Shown here: piece after piece, positions 42,730 through 51,303 of the stretch
How positions within the stretch are numbered: the first letter of the stretch is position 1
Layout: each line of letters opens with the position of its first letter
NCBI GenBank assembly: GCA_001768565.1
Contig: MEOE01000013.1
Coordinates: 186,001 to 250,000, forward strand
Direction: 5' to 3'
Length of the DNA stretch: 64,000 bases
DNA from: Bacteroidetes bacterium GWF2_33_16
GTDB taxonomy: Bacteria > Bacteroidota > Bacteroidia > Bacteroidales > UBA12077
Notes under the pieces: generated by a model
Told to the model about the DNA's origin: nothing
Databases searched by the model: none
What the model saw: only the letters and a program-made list of their open reading frames with translations
Position numbers and translations under genes: made by a program

Positions 42730-43530
42730 ATGAAAATAGAGTACACCTTATTGCTTTTATTCCTTATAGCATTATCAAACATTACTTATGGAGGTATTAA
42801 GACTATTGAAGGAAAAGTTTTAGATAACAAACAACAAGCTCTTCAATATGTTAGCATCGGAATAATAAACAAAACATATGGAACAATTTCAAATGAAAGT
42901 GGATATTTTAAAATTCAGATAAATGAAAACCAACTCGCTTACAACGACTCGCTTCGCTTTTCAATGATTGGTTTCGAATCAAGATTATTTTCAGTAAAGG
43001 AAATGTTCGATAATCGATTTTCAACCATAATCCTGATTGAAAAAATTGAATCTATACCTGAGGTTGTGATCACGTCAAGAAGATTAGAAACAATTGAAAA
43101 TGGAACTACAATTAACTTATTTCCAATCTATGTTCAATTAGCCATTTCAGAAATTCCGAATCAGAATTTAGGGTCAGAAATAGGTAGAAGCTTTTCAATT
43201 AATCATAAAAATACTATAATTGAAAAACTTAAATTTTATATTGCCCAAAATAACTACGATTCAGTAACATTTAGAGTAAATATTTATTCTGTTAAACACA
43301 ATAAACCCTATAAAAACATCCTAACTCAAAATATTTTCGTACAAGTAATTAATGGAAAGACAGAATGGATATCAGTAAATTTAAAACCATACAATATTTA
43401 TATAAATAATGATATCATAGTATCTTTAGAGTGGGTTGAAAAATCAGAAAAAGGGAATACCCTTGTTTTTCCTCTGGCAAGACCTTCTGCTGCAACACAT
43501 TATTATAAATATGGAAGTCAAAACAAGTAG
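42730..43530 (+). CDS. Carboxypeptidase-regulatory-like domain protein, exported
   Basis: A 266-residue protein with a signal peptide (to about residue 21) and a CarboxypepD_reg-like domain at about 25-100 (TIEGKVLDNKQQALQYVSIG, GTISNESGYFKI, LRFSMIGFES), as found at the start of TonB-dependent receptors, but without a plug or barrel. The rest is beta-rich with no motif that I recognise. Likely a periplasmic or surface protein working with the aspartyl protease encoded before it. Confidence 0.75.
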   Translation: MKIEYTLLLLFLIALSNITYGGIKTIEGKVLDNKQQALQYVSIGIINKTYGTISNESGYFKIQINENQLAYNDSLRFSMIGFESRLFSVKEMFDNRFSTIILIEKIESIPEVVITSRRLETIENGTTINLFPIYVQLAISEIPNQNLGSEIGRSFSINHKNTIIEKLKFYIAQNNYDSVTFRVNIYSVKHNKPYKNILTQNIFVQVINGKTEWISVNLKPYNIYINNDIIVSLEWVEKSEKGNTLVFPLARPSAATHYYKYGSQNK

Positions 43531-43600
43531 AAACGCTTTTCTGCAATGTCAAGTCTAATGGAGATTACATTTAAATATTAAAAGCAATAAAAAATAAACA

Positions 43601-44455
43601 ATGAGAATAATACTGCGCATTTTATTACCACTTATTATTGGAATACTTGTTGCCACAATTATGCATTTTACTATTCGTTGGTGGGTATTTTGGATTATAT
43701 TTCCCTATATTGGATTCTCAATTACAACAGGAAATTTTATCCGCTTTATTCTCAAAGGACGTAAAAAACTAGTTGGCAGAAAGATCGCTATTTTGATGGT
43801 ACTACCATGCTTATTATTGTTTGTACCAATCATAAATCACGAAAACTTCCAATTGGGAGGTGTATTTCTGCTAATTCTTATTGGCTTTTTTGGTAAAGGT
43901 GTTATTCATTATGCCGTAGCAAAAATATTTGGTCCACTTATATGGGGACGTGGCTTTTGCGGATGGGCATGCTGGAATGCTGCTATTTTCGATTGGCTAC
44001 CTATAACTGGGAAAAAGAAAGATATTCCAAAAAATGCATGGAATTTTAGATATATTAGTCTTTTCATTTCTTTATTAATTCCAGTTTATTTAATATTCGT
44101 ATTAAACTATAATGTTTATGAAAATTATCTGCATAAAATAGAAATGCTCTGGATGTTTGCCGGAAATGCACTTTATTATGCAATAGGAATTCCATTAGCA
44201 TTTATTTACAAAGACAAAAGAGCTTTCTGTAAATTAGTTTGTCCTGTTGCATTGGTAATGAAACCAACAAGTACAGTCAGCCTAATAAAAATTAAACCAA
44301 AACAAAACGATTGTATAGAATGTGGAGCTTGCAATAAAATTTGTCCAATGGATATTGATGTAATGAGTTTTATTAAGGAAAGAAAGCCCATTGCTCATAC
44401 CGAATGTATTCTTTGTTCTGATTGCAGAATTGTGTGCCCGGTAAATGCAATTTAA
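43601..44455 (+). CDS. Membrane-bound 4Fe-4S ferredoxin (NapH/NosR-like)
   Basis: A 284-residue protein with five or six membrane helices, the motif GRGFCGWACWNAAI (Cys120, Cys124), a second FCKLVCPVALV after the last helix, and two ferredoxin motifs at the C-terminus (CIECGACNKICP and CILCSDCRIVCP). The family passes electrons between the quinone pool or membrane partners and periplasmic or cytoplasmic acceptors. In most relatives the first motif reads CGWxCP; here Trp replaces Pro. The electron partner is unknown. It is the last gene before a strand change. Confidence 0.82.
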   Translation: MRIILRILLPLIIGILVATIMHFTIRWWVFWIIFPYIGFSITTGNFIRFILKGRKKLVGRKIAILMVLPCLLLFVPIINHENFQLGGVFLLILIGFFGKGVIHYAVAKIFGPLIWGRGFCGWACWNAAIFDWLPITGKKKDIPKNAWNFRYISLFISLLIPVYLIFVLNYNVYENYLHKIEMLWMFAGNALYYAIGIPLAFIYKDKRAFCKLVCPVALVMKPTSTVSLIKIKPKQNDCIECGACNKICPMDIDVMSFIKERKPIAHTECILCSDCRIVCPVNAI

Positions 44456-44552
44456 TAATTAGCTTTACATTTAATTGTTTATTTAACCTGAAGTAGTTAT
44501 TTATATATAATTAAAAGCAGAAAGGTTTATGCTTTTAACTTGAACCTTATTG

Positions 44553-45101
44553 TTATTTGAATTTGGCATTTAATGTTTTCCACTCATTTTCAGTGATCTG
44601 AAAAATATATACATCCAGATCGTGATATCTGATTTGTCTATTAATGGTCATTCCATTTTTTTTAGCAACATTTTGAGATGCAATGTTTCGAATATCTATA
44701 ATTGATATAATATGGTCCAATTTTTCATGTCCAAAACCAAAATCTCTAAAAAATATTGCAGCCTCAGTTGCATATCCAAATCCCCAAAATTTTGGTAAAA
44801 GTGAATACCCAATCTCAATCTCTTGCTTATCTTCCACAATCTGTGTTAACAGGCCGCACATCCCGATAAATTCATTCGTATCTTTATTAATTAGAGCATG
44901 GTGGCCATATCTATTCTCTGCATACCTTTTAAACTGGAAATTAATCCAATCTCTGGCACTTTCTTCAGGTGTTTTATTAAGGTCGATTCCCAAAAAAGGT
45001 AATGATGGATTATGAATAAAAAAATCTTTCCATATTACTTTATCTGATTCCTCAAGCTTTCTTATAAATAATCGATTTGTAGTTCTTCCATGAGCATACA
45101 T
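44553..45101 (-). CDS. GNAT-family N-acetyltransferase (RimJ/RimL type)
   Basis: A 182-residue protein with the GNAT core: RLFIRKLEESD at the start, then EIGYSLLPKFWGFGYATEAA (acetyl-CoA loop) and IISIIDIRNIASQNVAKKNGM. It begins at ATG 45101; the two extra upstream codons start with TTG. Such enzymes acetylate protein N-termini, amino acids or antibiotics; the substrate is unknown. It is not obviously linked to its neighbours. Confidence 0.85.
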   Translation of the reverse strand: MYAHGRTTNRLFIRKLEESDKVIWKDFFIHNPSLPFLGIDLNKTPEESARDWINFQFKRYAENRYGHHALINKDTNEFIGMCGLLTQIVEDKQEIEIGYSLLPKFWGFGYATEAAIFFRDFGFGHEKLDHIISIIDIRNIASQNVAKKNGMTINRQIRYHDLDVYIFQITENEWKTLNAKFK

Positions 45102-45180
45102 AACCAATACTTTTTAATTAAGTAAAAATAAAAAAATATATACAAATTGAAATGTACACTTTTTATATTATTTATTAAAA

Positions 45181-45681
45181 CTAAACTGTTTGCTCCTTGT
45201 ACTTGTTCTGAAGCTCTAACATTGCCTTATGAAAATCGGGGAAGAGTTTCCATAAATCCTTATCACAACTTGTTAACTTATCGCACTCAATGCAAGCATC
45301 GTATCCATTTTCTATAGCACATGCTCTAACAGTACAGTGTTGAATTACTACTCCTGCAGGTTTTTCTGTATTTTTGCATTGCCAGCAAATGGTAGTCTCC
45401 GAATTAAAATCAACCCCAAACCGTTCTTTTATTTTCCATAACTCATACACTTCTTTCTTTTTTGCATCGCTATTTTCAACTGTTGCAACATAGAATTTGC
45501 AATCAGCAGGACAAGTATAACCACAAAAGTTAAGCTTTTTGGGATCAATCTTTTCATTACCAAATATATTACCCATACTATTAGCAGCGAATAGTTTTGA
45601 ACCCATCATTAAAGTGCAACAAGCTATTCCTGCTTGTGAACTTTTCTTTAAAAAATTACGTCGATCGATTTTTAATGCCAT
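45181..45681 (-). CDS. Tat-exported DUF3795-type cysteine-rich protein
   Basis: A 166-residue protein with a twin-arginine signal (DRRNFLKKSSQAG then a hydrophobic stretch) and about ten cysteines in the mature part: CGYTCPADC, CWQC, HCTVRACA and ACIECDKLTSCD. The pattern matches DUF3795, a family of unknown function with likely metal or iron-sulphur sites. A Tat signal implies that it is folded with cofactor before export, yet the Bacteroidota Tat motif is short here, so membrane anchoring is possible. It lies just after the hydrogenase-linked gene group. Confidence 0.78.
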   Translation of the reverse strand: MALKIDRRNFLKKSSQAGIACCTLMMGSKLFAANSMGNIFGNEKIDPKKLNFCGYTCPADCKFYVATVENSDAKKKEVYELWKIKERFGVDFNSETTICWQCKNTEKPAGVVIQHCTVRACAIENGYDACIECDKLTSCDKDLWKLFPDFHKAMLELQNKYKEQTV

Positions 45682-45747
45682 ACTATTTTCCTTTGGTTTT
45701 TATTACTTAAGATTATAAATTTAAATTTTACCCTATTGATAAATGAA

Positions 45748-45779
45748 AAAAGCACGAACCAAAAATAGTCCGTGCTTTT
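45748..45779 (-). terminator. Rho-independent terminator downstream of the TM1266-like gene
   Basis: Stem AAAAGCACGAAC (45748-45759) / GTCCGTGCTTTT (45768-45779) with one mismatch and an 8-base loop. It works for the minus-strand gene ending at 45800. Confidence 0.8.
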
Positions 45780-45799
45780 AAACCAGAAATCCCCTAAAA

Positions 45800-46060
45800 T
45801 TAATCCGCAAAAATCATCCGTTGTGATTGTATCCCACCAATTGTTTTGAGTTCTTTTTCAAGTTTGTCCATTTCGGCAACATCACCGGTAAGCTCCAATA
45901 TAATAAGTCCACTTGAGCTGCAAAGATTATCGGTAACTTCGTGTAATCCTAACCGGGTTTTAATAGAGCAACCAAATTTTGTAAGAAGCGCTTGAACTTT
46001 GCCAGCTTCCTTTTGCCTGTCGGTGATTAAAACACCAAGAATTCTTATTTCTTTTGCCAT
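45800..46060 (-). CDS. TM1266-type [FeFe]-hydrogenase-system regulator, copy 1
   Basis: An 86-residue ACT/NikR-C-like protein: ILGVLITDRQKEAGKVQALLTKF, SIKTRLGLHE and GLIILELTGDVAEMDKLEKEL. Family knowledge: the TM1266 family occurs beside [FeFe]-hydrogenase maturation genes and is proposed to regulate them, though without a DNA-binding domain of its own. It is downstream of the TonB receptor on the same strand. A paralogue lies at the other side of that receptor gene. Confidence 0.8.
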   Translation of the reverse strand: MAKEIRILGVLITDRQKEAGKVQALLTKFGCSIKTRLGLHEVTDNLCSSSGLIILELTGDVAEMDKLEKELKTIGGIQSQRMIFAD

Positions 46061-46188
46061 TTTTGGATTTTTAATAAACGAAGTAAGTTACTAAAAATTA
46101 TTATGTAAGTCAAAAAACAATTTCCAATTACAGTTGTTTTTAATTCTATAATCCTGTTTATCAATCCTTTATTTAATAGATTAATTTC

Positions 46189-48579
46189 CTAAAACAGAAC
46201 TTTCATTTTAACATAAATATTTCTTCCGGGTTCAATATCAATCGTTCCACGATTTGTAGCAAGATGATTGCGATATGCTCTGTCTCCAATATTTTCAATA
46301 CCACCAAAAACCTGAAATTTAGCAACTTTTGCATTAATCAAAGCTGAATGAATGGCTATATCGAAACGAGCAAAACCTTTTGTAGATATTTCTCCATCAG
46401 CCACTTTATTCTGATCTGCAAATCCAATAGCCATAATATCAATACCCAAATATTTAGGTAATTCATATCGTAATCCCAATCGTCCGTTTACAGGAGGAAT
46501 CAGTGGTAAACTTTTATCATTCTTTATATCCTGTCCACGAACAAAAGATCCTGTGCCAAAAGCGGTAAATGTTTTGTAAAAATTATATTCAAAATTCATA
46601 TCAATACCATACAACCTTGCCTGGTCAACATTTGAATTTATAAGAGCAGGAACCGTATCTATAACTCCAGTTGTCAATGTGTAAATAAACTCACCATTCT
46701 GTTCAACAATCATATCCGACAACCAGTTAACGAATCCATTTATTTTAAAATGGAAATTGGGTTTCCAGATTCTAACTCCTAAATCCATCGAGTAACCTTT
46801 TTCAGGATTAAGTCCCGGATCACCCAAACGAACCAAGTTGCCCAAGTCGATATACTTAAAACTCTCTTCGAGTGATGGAGCACGGAACGAACGACCTGCA
46901 TTAAAGCTGATATCCATATCCTTTGTTAGTTTATACAATGCTCCTAAATTAGCACTCCAAGAAATTTTGTATTCTTTGTTTTTTTCGAAAGTAATTCGCT
47001 GGTTTGCCGGATTGTCATTTCGTACATCATTTGTAATAATGTAATCCACATCAAATGCTTGTTCATTAGCAATACGAACACCATCAAAACGTCCACCAAG
47101 CAAAACTTTAAGTTTGTCATTTAGCATCCTTTGCTCATTCTGCAAATAAACACCTGCTGTACCAAAGGTAGCTTCTGGTATCGGCGTTTCGCCTCTAACA
47201 ATATTGTTTGTAGCGATAATACTTCCACTTGTATTTAATACATCAACACGAATATACTTTTCACGGCTTGTAACAATCTTCCTTTGCCATGTATCAACTC
47301 CTGCAATAAAGCTATTATTGGGAGCAAAGCTCCAGTCGGTCTGAATCTGCAATCCATCCGTAGTATGGTCACCAACTGGGGTAAAAAGTTCAGGTGTTGT
47401 AATACGAGTCGGAGTAACCACTGGCGAATTTGGAAGTAATTCAACATCACGAGAAATAAACTGGTGAAAATATTTAACATTTAATAGTTTAAAAGAGGAT
47501 GAAATACCTTCAATCTGATAATTGGCAGAAAAAAGTTCGCGTTTTGCATCAGTATAGGTTGCCTTTGAGGGTCCTGGGAATGCTGATCCACCCGGTATAC
47601 CAACATCATCTGCATCAAAAAGCTGGTAATTAACTTTAAATGTATGATTTTCGGATACTTTTAGTCCAGCCGAAAGCGAAATACTTTCATCAGAAAACTG
47701 ACTATTAGTAATTAATCCATCAGGTGTTTGAACATCATTTGCATCACGTAGCGAACCACTTAATCTTACAAACCATCTTTTTGAACCTGAGTTAAAAGTA
47801 AGTTTCCGTGTAAATAATTCATTTGATCCACTATAGCCAGAGTTAAAACTACCATTAAAATAAGTTGATGAGTTAAAATAACCTTCTTTTGAAATAACAT
47901 TTACAATACCACCCATTGCACCTGTTCCATATAATGAGGAAGAAGCACCTTTAATTACTTCAATTCGATCAATATCATCCACATCGAAGAAAGCCATTGA
48001 AGCCATAAGGTCGGTAGCTGTTTCAATGCGGTTTCCATCAACCATCATAACGATTCGTTGTTCGCCCAATCCGCGAATATTAACTCCTGTAGCCCACATT
48101 CCATCGCGACTTAACGCAACACCAGGCTCTTGCTGTAAAACATCAGATAAGGTAAAAGAAGATGCACGTTCAATCTGGTAGCGGTTTACAATTACAAGTG
48201 GGGCGGGTATTTCTTTAATCATCTGTTCGTGGCGTGTACTGCTAACAATAACCTCACCAAGAGTAATCATTTCTTTATCCAGCTTCAACTCTAGTTCCTG
48301 ATCTGATTGTATTAGAACTTTGTTCTCATTTCTTTTATAACCCAGATAAGAAACGATAAGATGATAACTTCCGTCTAAAATACCTTTTATTTGAAATTCA
48401 CCTGTAAGATTAGTTACAGAATTATAATGATAATTTGTTGCATCGTTGATTAGCTGAACATGAACACCATTTAGTTTTTCATTTGTTTGAGAATCTGCAA
48501 CAATACCTTTCAGTTCATAATTTTGCGAATATGCCTGAATCGAGATAAAAAGGAAAAATAATAGTTTAATAGTTTTCAT
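46189..48579 (-). CDS. TonB-dependent outer-membrane receptor
   Basis: A 796-residue receptor: signal peptide 1-19 (IQAYSQ), carboxypeptidase-regulatory-like domain 20-100, plug about 125-235 (LSDVLQQEPGVALSRDG, VNIRGLGEQRIVMMVDGNR, IEVIKGASSSLYGTGAMGG) and a 22-strand barrel with aromatic end (VKMKVLF). It is translationally coupled to the TM1266-like gene upstream by a 14-base overlap. The ligand is unknown. The divergent ABC importer suggests uptake of a small soluble compound or cofactor precursor, with the small regulators tying it to the hydrogenase. Confidence 0.88.
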   Translation of the reverse strand: MKTIKLLFFLFISIQAYSQNYELKGIVADSQTNEKLNGVHVQLINDATNYHYNSVTNLTGEFQIKGILDGSYHLIVSYLGYKRNENKVLIQSDQELELKLDKEMITLGEVIVSSTRHEQMIKEIPAPLVIVNRYQIERASSFTLSDVLQQEPGVALSRDGMWATGVNIRGLGEQRIVMMVDGNRIETATDLMASMAFFDVDDIDRIEVIKGASSSLYGTGAMGGIVNVISKEGYFNSSTYFNGSFNSGYSGSNELFTRKLTFNSGSKRWFVRLSGSLRDANDVQTPDGLITNSQFSDESISLSAGLKVSENHTFKVNYQLFDADDVGIPGGSAFPGPSKATYTDAKRELFSANYQIEGISSSFKLLNVKYFHQFISRDVELLPNSPVVTPTRITTPELFTPVGDHTTDGLQIQTDWSFAPNNSFIAGVDTWQRKIVTSREKYIRVDVLNTSGSIIATNNIVRGETPIPEATFGTAGVYLQNEQRMLNDKLKVLLGGRFDGVRIANEQAFDVDYIITNDVRNDNPANQRITFEKNKEYKISWSANLGALYKLTKDMDISFNAGRSFRAPSLEESFKYIDLGNLVRLGDPGLNPEKGYSMDLGVRIWKPNFHFKINGFVNWLSDMIVEQNGEFIYTLTTGVIDTVPALINSNVDQARLYGIDMNFEYNFYKTFTAFGTGSFVRGQDIKNDKSLPLIPPVNGRLGLRYELPKYLGIDIMAIGFADQNKVADGEISTKGFARFDIAIHSALINAKVAKFQVFGGIENIGDRAYRNHLATNRGTIDIEPGRNIYVKMKVLF

Positions 48580-48829
48580 CGTTTTTCTTGTTTTTAAGTA
48601 CTACCGATTTTACCTGTAAGCCTTTTAATCGACCCAACTGACCAGTTAAAGATCCAATTTCATCGGTGGTTCCTTCAAGAACAAGAGAAATAATACTTTG
48701 GCCATTACCACGTGGCAACCCCTGTCGGCCAATAATAATTACGGAATGTTTTGAGATAATGTCGTTCAGGATATGAACGCTTTCTTTACTCTCAATTAAT
48801 ATAAGTGCGGTTCCAATTCTCTTTTCCAT
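48566..48829 (-). CDS. TM1266-type [FeFe]-hydrogenase-system regulator, copy 2
   Basis: An 87-residue paralogue of copy 1: RIGTALILIESKESVHILNDI, IIGRQGLP and SIISLVLEGTTDEIGSLTGQL. It overlaps the start of the TonB receptor gene by 14 bases. It has an unusual, clear Shine-Dalgarno GGAGG (48841-48837) 7 bases before the ATG, and a leader of about 90 bases with a perfect hairpin. A TATCTTTG -7-like element is at 48933-48926. The two paralogues differ enough to have different partners or ligands. Confidence 0.78.
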   Translation of the reverse strand: MEKRIGTALILIESKESVHILNDIISKHSVIIIGRQGLPRGNGQSIISLVLEGTTDEIGSLTGQLGRLKGLQVKSVVLKNKKNDENY

Positions 48830-48836
48830 CAGATTT

Positions 48837-48887
48837 CCTCCGGATTAGATTTTTTCTTTAACCTTGAAATAGAATAACTTCTATTTC
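48837..48887 (-). promoter_or_regulatory. Structured 5' leader with Shine-Dalgarno and hairpin
   Basis: A perfect hairpin GAAATAGAA-TAAC-TTCTATTTC (48866-48887) precedes a strong GGAGG ribosome-binding site (48841-48837), rare in this organism. Such an arrangement could regulate translation of the TM1266-like and TonB receptor genes. I found no match to a known riboswitch. Confidence 0.4.
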
Positions 48888-49041
48888 TCAGAAAGAGTAA
48901 ATCAGGTTTACTGTTAATTATTTCACAAAGATAAAACCTTTTTATCAATTAAAAAACATGATCTAAAACAGATAGAAGTTTAAAGTTTAAAGTTCAGAGT
49001 TAGAATTTAAAAAATAGTAGTTTTGCTAAAAAGGAAATTGC

Positions 49042-50007
49042 ATGAAAAGATACTTGTTTGGAATATTGATTATTTTGCTTGTTTTAACAGGATGTAATTC
49101 AAAATCATCAAATAAAAAAATTACCATAGCCACATTAAAAGGGCCATCTGCAATGGGAATGATTAAAATGATTGATAGCCTGGCAAATACTAAAAATGCC
49201 CAAATCGAGATATTAATTTTTAATGAGCCCATCCAGGTACGAAAGCTAATGCTCGAGAATAAAGTTGATTTTGCTATTCTGCCAACAACTATGGGAGCTA
49301 TACTCTACAACAAAGGTTTACCTTATAAATTGGCAGCTATTCCAGTTTGGGGAACACTCTATTTATTTGGAACAGACTCAACTATTCTTACCTGGAATGA
49401 TTTAAAAGGAAAAAGGATTCACTTAATGGGAAAAGGAATGACTCCGGATGTTTTATTTAAATATCTTTTAATTCGAAATAATATTGATCCTGATAAAGAT
49501 GTAATATTAGATTACTCCTTCCCTACTCACATTGATCTTGCAAATGCAGTGGCAGCAGAGAGAGCAACTCTCGGAGTAATTTCGGAACCAATGGTAAGCC
49601 TGGTGATGCAAAAAAATAATAATGTATATTCTTTGTTTGATCTGAACGCCGAATGGCAAAAAATACATAGCAATATTCCAATTGCCCAAACAGCATTTCT
49701 TGTAAATTCAGAATTCGCTCAAAAAAATCCTCAATTTGTTGATCAACTATTGAATGAATATCAAAAATCGACAGAATGGGTAAATACAAATCCTGATTTA
49801 GCAGCTGATCTAATTGTAAAGTATTCTATTCTCCCCAATATTTCGGTTGCCAAAGAATCAATTCCTCGTTCAAACCTTAATTTTGTGAAGGCTGCAGAAT
49901 TGCGTACCGAAATAAATCATTATCTTGATGTTTTTTACGCTTTGAATCCAGATATTATTGGAGGCAAAATACCTGATGACGATTTTATACTTCGAAATAA
50001 AAAATAA
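49042..50007 (+). CDS. ABC transporter substrate-binding lipoprotein (SsuA/NMT1-like)
   Basis: A 321-residue periplasmic binding protein with a proper lipobox (LVLTGC, Cys18) and two lobes of the NMT1/SsuA type (FNEPIQVRKLMLENKVDFAILPTTMG, WNDLKGKRIHLMGKGMTPD, TLGVISEPM). It binds a small organic solute for the ABC importer encoded downstream. A TAGTTTTG sequence at 49018-49025 matches the -7 consensus. It is divergent from the TM1266/TonB receptor pair, which suggests one uptake pathway across both membranes. Related proteins bind sulphonates, pyrimidine precursors or nitrate; the ligand is unknown here. Confidence 0.83.
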   Translation: MKRYLFGILIILLVLTGCNSKSSNKKITIATLKGPSAMGMIKMIDSLANTKNAQIEILIFNEPIQVRKLMLENKVDFAILPTTMGAILYNKGLPYKLAAIPVWGTLYLFGTDSTILTWNDLKGKRIHLMGKGMTPDVLFKYLLIRNNIDPDKDVILDYSFPTHIDLANAVAAERATLGVISEPMVSLVMQKNNNVYSLFDLNAEWQKIHSNIPIAQTAFLVNSEFAQKNPQFVDQLLNEYQKSTEWVNTNPDLAADLIVKYSILPNISVAKESIPRSNLNFVKAAELRTEINHYLDVFYALNPDIIGGKIPDDDFILRNKK

Positions 50008-50080
50008 ACTAAGAAATTCGCACACAAAGTATATTTTTTTTACCTTTATATAACAATTCAAGTTACACCCCGAATATTTA

Positions 50081-50488
50081 ATGAGCACAGAAAATATAGA
50101 AACAAATAGCTTAAACTACGATTGGAGCAATAAAAGCATTCTGGTCGCAGATGATGAATATATTAATTTAATATTTATTGAAAAATCATTACAACCAACA
50201 AAAATCAAAATCTTTAAAGCACAAACCGGAGAGCAGGCAGTACAACTTTTTAAAGATAATCCTGAAATTAACCTTATTCTGATGGATATTCGTATGCCCG
50301 ATATGGATGGAGTTGAAGCTATTAAGCTAATACGCAAAGAAAACAGGACTGTACCAATTATTGCTTTTACCGCTTATGCTTTAACGAATAATGAAGTAAA
50401 TGCCTTAGATTATGGCTGCAATGACTATATTTCCAAACCATCGAAGCCACAATTCCTTATTCAAAAGATTAACGAATTCATAAAATAA
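50081..50488 (+). CDS. Stand-alone response-regulator receiver domain
   Basis: A 135-residue protein: a 17-residue leader and one CheY-like receiver domain (ILVADDEY, phospho-acceptor Asp69 in LILMDIRMPDMDG, FTAYAL, ISKPSKP). No output domain is present. It sits between the substrate-binding and permease genes of one importer, with gaps of 73 and 60 bases, which is unusual. It may be phosphorylated by the kinases encoded at 53659-57200. Confidence 0.85.
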   Translation: MSTENIETNSLNYDWSNKSILVADDEYINLIFIEKSLQPTKIKIFKAQTGEQAVQLFKDNPEINLILMDIRMPDMDGVEAIKLIRKENRTVPIIAFTAYALTNNEVNALDYGCNDYISKPSKPQFLIQKINEFIK

Positions 50489-50548
50489 CCTGCCCAAGTC
50501 AGAATTTATTTGTAATTTTTCGGTTTAATTAATTACTGACAAATTAGA

Positions 50549-51301
50549 ATGAATTTTACTCTTACAAAAAACAGGATTATTTCCATAATATCTGTAATAA
50601 TATTGCTCTTACTTTGGAAGCTTTTGTCTGTTTTCTATAATTCAGAATTCATTTTACCATCACCCGAATCAACACTTGTTTCTGTTTTTGAACTTTTTAC
50701 AGCTAAGGGTTTCATTTATATTGTCGGAGCTACAATTTTACGTGGAATTGTTGGATTTATACTGTCATTTATTCTTGGTATACTTCTGGGTATATTTGCA
50801 GGCATTAACAGTTCGTTCAATTCTTTCTTAAAACCATTATTGGTAACTATACGGTCTATTCCAGTAATTTCTATTATTCTTCTGGCACTTATTTGGTTTC
50901 AGGTTGATATGGTTCCTGTGTTTATTGCATTTTTAACCATGTTCCCTATTATTTGTACTAATGTAATTGAGGGTATTCGCAATGTAGATAAAGATTTGGT
51001 TGAAATGGCAAGGATTTATAAAATAGAACAAACAAAAATTGTTAAAGAGGTTTATTTACCTGCAATTACACCATTTATTTTTAGTGGGTCATCGAGTGCT
51101 ATGGGATTTGGATGGCGTGCAATAATTATAGGCGAAGTACTAAGCCAACCACAGTTTGGAATTGGCACTTTAATGCAAACAGCACAAACATACCTATTGG
51201 TAGACCAGGTAATTGCCTGGACAATTATTGCTGTTATTATTAGCTACCTTTTTGAGCTTGTTATTCGAAGAGTTGAACACAGAATTGTAATCTGGAAATA
51301 A
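50549..51301 (+). CDS. ABC transporter permease (SsuC/TauC-like)
   Basis: A 250-residue permease with six membrane helices and the EAA loop EMARIYKIEQTKIVKEVYLPAI in its usual position before the last helices. It belongs to the nitrate/sulphonate/taurine importer class and pairs with the ATPase encoded 2 bases downstream. The lipoprotein SBP lies two genes upstream. Confidence 0.88.
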   Translation: MNFTLTKNRIISIISVIILLLLWKLLSVFYNSEFILPSPESTLVSVFELFTAKGFIYIVGATILRGIVGFILSFILGILLGIFAGINSSFNSFLKPLLVTIRSIPVISIILLALIWFQVDMVPVFIAFLTMFPIICTNVIEGIRNVDKDLVEMARIYKIEQTKIVKEVYLPAITPFIFSGSSSAMGFGWRAIIIGEVLSQPQFGIGTLMQTAQTYLLVDQVIAWTIIAVIISYLFELVIRRVEHRIVIWK

Positions 51302-51303
51302 GT

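Noticed and set aside
48830-48940. Thiamine pyrophosphate riboswitch before the TM1266/TonB receptor genes
   Set aside because: CCTGAT and CTGAGA strings are present on the minus strand but in the wrong order and without the rest of the conserved core.
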